Shown in pieces: positions 7,646 to 10,604 of a DNA stretch of 10,604 nt. Position 1 is the first letter of the stretch, and every line of letters starts with the position of its first letter. Origin of the DNA: Candidatus Hydrogenedentota bacterium (GTDB lineage: Bacteria > Hydrogenedentota > Hydrogenedentia > Hydrogenedentiales > GCA-2746185); the NCBI GenBank assembly GCA_012965445.1, contig DTSJ01000252.1:1-10604 (forward strand). The letters run 5' to 3'. The notes below the pieces were generated by a model. The model was not told the DNA's origin. It did no database searches and worked only from the letters and a program-made list of their open reading frames with translations. The position numbers and the translations under genes were made by a program.

Positions 7646-7669
7646 GTCAGCTGTCAAATCGCCTGTCAA
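7646..7669. other. 24-bp gap between convergent genes, no hairpin terminator seen
   Basis: The plus cluster ends at 7645 and the minus cluster's TGA lies at 7670-7672. The gap contains two copies of CTGTCAA (7651-7657 and 7663-7669) with 12-bp periodicity, but no GC-rich stem and no T-run. Termination must be Rho-dependent, lie inside the genes, or be absent, in which case the 3' ends of the two messages overlap. Confidence 0.5.
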
Positions 7670-8788
7670 TCATAACGTCGCGACTCGATGCTCGCCTGGG
7701 ACCTTAGGGCGTCCGCCGTCTTCCGCGCTCGCCAGCGCGGCGAGGCACAACTCAAGCGAACGCAGATTGTTCCGCGCACTATGATGAGGCGCACGTTTCT
7801 CTTCAATCGCACAGAGCAGTTCCGTCATCGCTCCCTGAAATCCATTGTCGAACCAGGTTCCCTGCAGTTCCGGTCTCGCATGTCCGGCTTCGGTAAAAAC
7901 AGTAACTCCCTGCTCGCTCAAACTCGGCCCGGTACTGCACAACGTCCCGAGGTCTCCCGTAACAATCGTCTCGTCCTTCTGGCCGTGCATCACATGCCCG
8001 TTGAAACTCATCGTCGCCTGCCCCTCTGGATACGCGACAATAACGTGCGCAAGCATCGGAGCCTTTGTGCGCTGGTTCGGAACATCGGAGACATTCGCAG
8101 ATACCGATGTCGGGTCTCGACCATCAAAAAACACCGCGCACATGTCGAACCAATGCACACCGAAGTCCATCAAAATCAAATGCCTGAGATCATCAAACGG
8201 TGTTCCCGCGACCCAGCTATGGTCCCACTGCAGCGAAAAATTCACACCAGATACTTTGCCAATGAGTCCCGCTCCTACCGCGTGACGCATATAGCTGAAG
8301 TGCGAAGCCCAGCGTCCGTTCTGATTCACCGCGAGAATTCGCTCATGCTCCTCCGCGAGGTTCACGAGGCGCTCCCCCTCATCCAGATCCATCACAAACG
8401 GTTTCTGACTCAGCACATGCTTCCCGCTCGACAACGCAGCTTCAACAATCGGGATGCGCTCAGGCGGGTGCGTCGTCGCATCCACCACCTCAATATCCTC
8501 CCGCGCGATCAAGTCGTGAAAGTCGGTATAAATTTCCGCATCGGGATAAAACTCGTTCCTCCGCGCCTCAGCAGCCTCCGCTTTCACATCACACAGCGCA
8601 ACTACCTCCAGCGCAAGCATCCTGTATGCCCTCAAGTGATACTCGCTGATACCCCCGCATCCTACAATCCCGATTTTCGGACGATACGATTTTGGCATCG
8701 CAGGCAGATACTCATACTCTGGCGCATCTATCGCATTCGATTCCCCGACGTCACTCAGTCCGTAACTGCTGTCCTCGGAGTCGACCAT
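7670..8788 (-). CDS. Cytosolic Gfo/Idh/MocA family oxidoreductase with QKP variant
   Basis: This 372-residue protein shows the family's two-domain plan: a Rossmann fold with GCGGIS at 43-48, an acidic residue (D67 in ALCDVK) at the end of the second strand, then a C-terminal domain with DFGVHWFDM (208-216), whose H212 is at the usual catalytic place. The canonical EKP is QKP here (128-130), so the lysine is kept but the glutamate is changed. The first 30 residues are acidic and precede the fold; an ATG at 8698 (residue 31) would remove them and is an alternative start. I chose 8788 because it lies 3 nt after the upstream gene's stop, which favours coupled translation, although neither start has a strong Shine-Dalgarno. 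No signal peptide is visible. The product is likely an NAD(P)-dependent dehydrogenase or epimerase of a sugar or cyclitol, substrate unknown. Confidence 0.9.
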   Translation of the reverse strand: MVDSEDSSYGLSDVGESNAIDAPEYEYLPAMPKSYRPKIGIVGCGGISEYHLRAYRMLALEVVALCDVKAEAAEARRNEFYPDAEIYTDFHDLIAREDIEVVDATTHPPERIPIVEAALSSGKHVLSQKPFVMDLDEGERLVNLAEEHERILAVNQNGRWASHFSYMRHAVGAGLIGKVSGVNFSLQWDHSWVAGTPFDDLRHLILMDFGVHWFDMCAVFFDGRDPTSVSANVSDVPNQRTKAPMLAHVIVAYPEGQATMSFNGHVMHGQKDETIVTGDLGTLCSTGPSLSEQGVTVFTEAGHARPELQGTWFDNGFQGAMTELLCAIEEKRAPHHSARNNLRSLELCLAALASAEDGGRPKVPGEHRVATL

Positions 8789-8791
8789 CGT

Positions 8792-9871
8792 TCAGCTTTG
8801 TACTAAAGGCACTGTGCGACCTTCGCGGGCACTCTGCGCCGCTGTGTCGACAATCTGCTGCCCAATACGCGAAATCTCCGGCGAAAGCAGCCCTTCGATG
8901 GGCTGCTCATGTTCCAGACAGTGTACGACATACTGGATCGGATTTTGGATTGGCTCGGCCAGCGTATCAACCTCCACGTCATCGCCTTCGGGTTTCTCCC
9001 TCGACTGAACACGAATCGTCGGCGCGTAATCGTAACTGGCGATCGTTCCCTCTTTCCCAACGATCACGAATCCGCATTTCGGCTGCGGCTGATGTGTCCA
9101 CGGATCGGTGAACGTCCCCCATCGCGTCTCGAACTTCGACAAGCCGTGTGCGTATCGCGCGATGGTGATGCTGTGCTCGTCGACTTCTAGACCTTCGGGA
9201 ATGTGCGTCATCGTTGCCACTTCAATCGGTGCGCGCCCGCCTTGATACCACGTCGCCAGCGTCGTGCCATAACCCAGATAATCAAGCAGTGATCCTCCGC
9301 CCAGCGCCGACTTGTAGAACCAGCTGTCGGATTTTCCCGCTTCCACGGTTTCCGCAGTCGCCTCAATTTTATCCGCAACGTGCCAGAGCGGGCCGCGATT
9401 GCCTCCGTACGAGTGAACCTCCAAGACATCTCCAATGCCGCCCTCGTCCACTATTCTCTTCGCAGTGACGTGCGATGGAAACCATGCCAACGGCCAATTG
9501 ATTGCCAGCAGCTGCCCGTCCCCCATCGCCGCCGTCATTCGATCGGCTTCGGCAAGGCTAGACGAGAAAGGCTTTTCCATAATGATGTGTGCGCCAAACG
9601 GCGCAACCTGCTCCACAGCTTCGGCATGTCGACCGGTTGCAGGACACAAAAGCACGATATCCGGCTTCGTCGATTCGATACATTTCCGATAATCCGTAAA
9701 CACACTGTCATCAGAAATACCAAAATTCTCTATACTCTGCTCCATCTTCGCCGGAGTTTCATCGCAGATGCCTACGATCTCAACGTCCGGATGCTCAAAC
9801 GCCATCCGAAGATTGTCCCCCATATGCATGTGCTCAAAATCGATTCCCGCTATACGCCACTTCTTGCTCAT
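8792..9871 (-). CDS. Gfo/Idh/MocA-like oxidoreductase with replaced glycine loop and catalytic Tyr
   Basis: This 359-residue protein is recognised by EKP at 99-101 (IIMEKPFSSS) and by the GGGSLLDYLGYG segment (191-202) of the C-terminal domain. Two departures stand out. The N-terminal GxGxxG loop is replaced by GIDFEHMHMGD (9-19), with two histidines. The usual catalytic His after the GGG..LD motif is Tyr201. A Tyr at that place is known in glucose-fructose oxidoreductase and dimeric dihydrodiol dehydrogenase, so activity is still plausible. The start at 9871 is supported by AAGGG (complement of 9878-9882) 6 nt upstream. No signal peptide is present. It is followed after 3 nt by the second oxidoreductase, so the two form an operon. 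Substrate and cofactor preference cannot be told. Confidence 0.9.
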   Translation of the reverse strand: MSKKWRIAGIDFEHMHMGDNLRMAFEHPDVEIVGICDETPAKMEQSIENFGISDDSVFTDYRKCIESTKPDIVLLCPATGRHAEAVEQVAPFGAHIIMEKPFSSSLAEADRMTAAMGDGQLLAINWPLAWFPSHVTAKRIVDEGGIGDVLEVHSYGGNRGPLWHVADKIEATAETVEAGKSDSWFYKSALGGGSLLDYLGYGTTLATWYQGGRAPIEVATMTHIPEGLEVDEHSITIARYAHGLSKFETRWGTFTDPWTHQPQPKCGFVIVGKEGTIASYDYAPTIRVQSREKPEGDDVEVDTLAEPIQNPIQYVVHCLEHEQPIEGLLSPEISRIGQQIVDTAAQSAREGRTVPLVQS

Positions 9872-9957
9872 CGTTTACCCTTAGTTTGTTCCCGATACCC
9901 GCCAAGAAATCTCCGCAAACCAAAAACAACATTACGGCTGCGGTCGAATGAATAGAC
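9872..9957. other. 86-bp gap between crotonase remnant and oxidoreductase pair
   Basis: Apart from the Shine-Dalgarno of the downstream gene I see no convincing promoter, operator or terminator here. A possible 5-bp stem (9913-9917 with 9939-9943) has a 21-nt loop and no T-run. The gap is short enough for the crotonase and the oxidoreductases to have been one transcript, but long enough to hide a weak promoter. Confidence 0.4.
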
Positions 9958-10604
9958 CTACTTGCCCGTAAACTGAGGCTCGCGCTTTTCCATAAACGCC
10001 GTAATCGCTTCAGTCACATCCTTAGACTTCAAAAACGCCGCATTCCACAATGCGATATACTCCAGCCCGTCGCGCAGATTATGATCGTCGGAATAATTCA
10101 GCACTTCCTTCGTACCCTGAACCGCCAGCGGTGAGAACGACGCAATTTCAGTCGCAAGTTCCCGAGCGCGCGCAAGCATCGCATCCTTATCATCGAACAC
10201 ATCGTTCACAAGTCCACACTGAAGCGCGCGATCCGACGGCAGCTTACATCCCGTAAACGCCATCTCTCGTGCCATGCCCTTGCCGACGACATTCGTGATC
10301 CGCTGAAGCGTTCCAACATCGGCAACAATCGCAATCTTGGTTTCATGAATAGAAAAAGTCGCTTCCTTGGTGCACAGTCTGAAATCGCACGCAGTCGTCA
10401 AATCCACCCCCCCGCCAATGCAGTCGAGGCATCAGGTCAATCTGGAGGCTGCCCGTGTCCAACCCGTGGATAATATGTTGTTGGCTATAAAAATAGCAAC
10501 GGGCACGTTCGACAGTCGCGCCAAAGCTGCGACAGGCGCGTACCAGCAATTCGTGCCAATGTCCCATACGATTGGGCCTGACGAGGATGTCGACGTCACT
10601 ACCA
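9958..10604 (-). pseudogene. Broken crotonase-family gene, dienoyl-CoA isomerase (ECH1)-like
   Basis: The intact 3' part (10422-9958) encodes a crotonase C-terminal half starting CIGGGVDL and ending FTGK. Compared from memory with mammalian ECH1, it keeps the three acidic residues used by delta(3,5)-delta(2,4)-dienoyl-CoA isomerase: the Asp of GGGVD, the Glu of IHET, and the Asp of VADVGTLQR, with the ECH1 spacing. The 5' part is damaged. An in-frame TGA lies at 10434-10432. The earlier residues HGLDTGSLQIDLMPRL read in a different frame (about 10480-10425), and a stretch like NVPVAIFIAN (about 10520-10485) reads in the original frame. About 45 residues normally found between the GLD and GGG motifs are missing. 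A GTG at 10407 could at most start a 149-residue fragment. The likely explanations are a pseudogene or sequence errors near a contig end. An intact relative would isomerise dienoyl-CoAs in fatty-acid oxidation. Confidence 0.75.

Noticed and set aside
7651..7669. Short direct repeat CTGTCAA twice in the convergent gap
   Set aside because: Two 7-bp copies are too short and too few to be a CRISPR, attachment site or iteron array.
7688..8806. A 372-codon plus-strand open frame over the QKP oxidoreductase
   Set aside because: It mirrors almost the whole minus-strand gene, has Arg/His-rich low-information sequence and no family motifs, while the minus strand shows clear Rossmann and C-terminal motifs.
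9913..9943. A stem-loop in the gap before the oxidoreductase pair
   Set aside because: Only 5 bp of pairing around a 21-nt loop with no T-run; expected by chance.
10405..10416. The run of seven C (plus strand) as the sole cause of the crotonase frame break
   Set aside because: In the frame of the intact C-terminal half the run reads correctly as IGGGV, and the missing residues and TGA lie upstream, so one homopolymer error cannot explain the damage.

Overview
The window looks like a piece of a heterotrophic bacterium of the PVC group (Planctomycetota, Verrucomicrobiota, Lentisphaerota) or a relative with the same gene repertoire, such as Hydrogenedentota. The main evidence is a propeller-HEAT-CxxCH protein of the so-called PVC-type membrane-bound dehydrogenase class, placed beside a Cys-type sulfatase and several Gfo/Idh/MocA oxidoreductases. 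Such combinations are common in these bacteria and usually point to breakdown of sulfated or decorated polysaccharides. Base composition is moderate (low to mid 50s % GC by eye). I see no mobile element, CRISPR array, tRNA or rRNA.

Left edge (1-155): the first 50 bases are the start of a minus-strand gene with its own Shine-Dalgarno and a signal-peptide-like N terminus. A 105-bp divergent intergenic region separates it from the plus-strand genes. It holds a perfect 9-bp inverted repeat (81-108) that covers the -10 element of a plausible plus-strand promoter, so it is a candidate operator.

Plus-strand cluster (156-7645): four tightly packed genes. They encode a Tat-exported Gfo/Idh/MocA oxidoreductase, an enolase-superfamily (muconate-lactonizing subgroup) enzyme, a secreted type I sulfatase, and a secreted 1023-residue propeller-HEAT-cytochrome c protein. 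Junctions are 0 nt, 27 nt, and either a 1-nt overlap or 23 nt, so one operon is likely. My inference is that the exported enzymes remove sulfate from and oxidise a sugar or sugar-acid substrate outside the cytoplasm, the cytochrome protein passes electrons on, and the enolase-family enzyme acts on the imported product. The substrate cannot be read from the sequence.

Minus-strand cluster (10604-7670): this converges on the first cluster with only 24 bp between stop codons. In transcription order it holds a broken crotonase-family gene that resembles dienoyl-CoA isomerase, then two tandem cytosolic Gfo/Idh/MocA oxidoreductases separated by 3 nt. The two oxidoreductases differ in cofactor and catalytic motifs: one has a standard glycine loop and His, the other a replaced glycine loop and Tyr. 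They are therefore unlikely to be recent duplicates doing the same job. The crotonase keeps all three expected acidic catalytic residues but has lost about 45 internal residues and carries frame changes and a stop. It is either a decaying gene or a poor-quality contig end.

I found no clearly new defence or mobile system. The most unusual items are the candidate operator, the insertion in the enolase-family protein, an imperfect 24-residue duplication in the sulfatase, and the broken crotonase.
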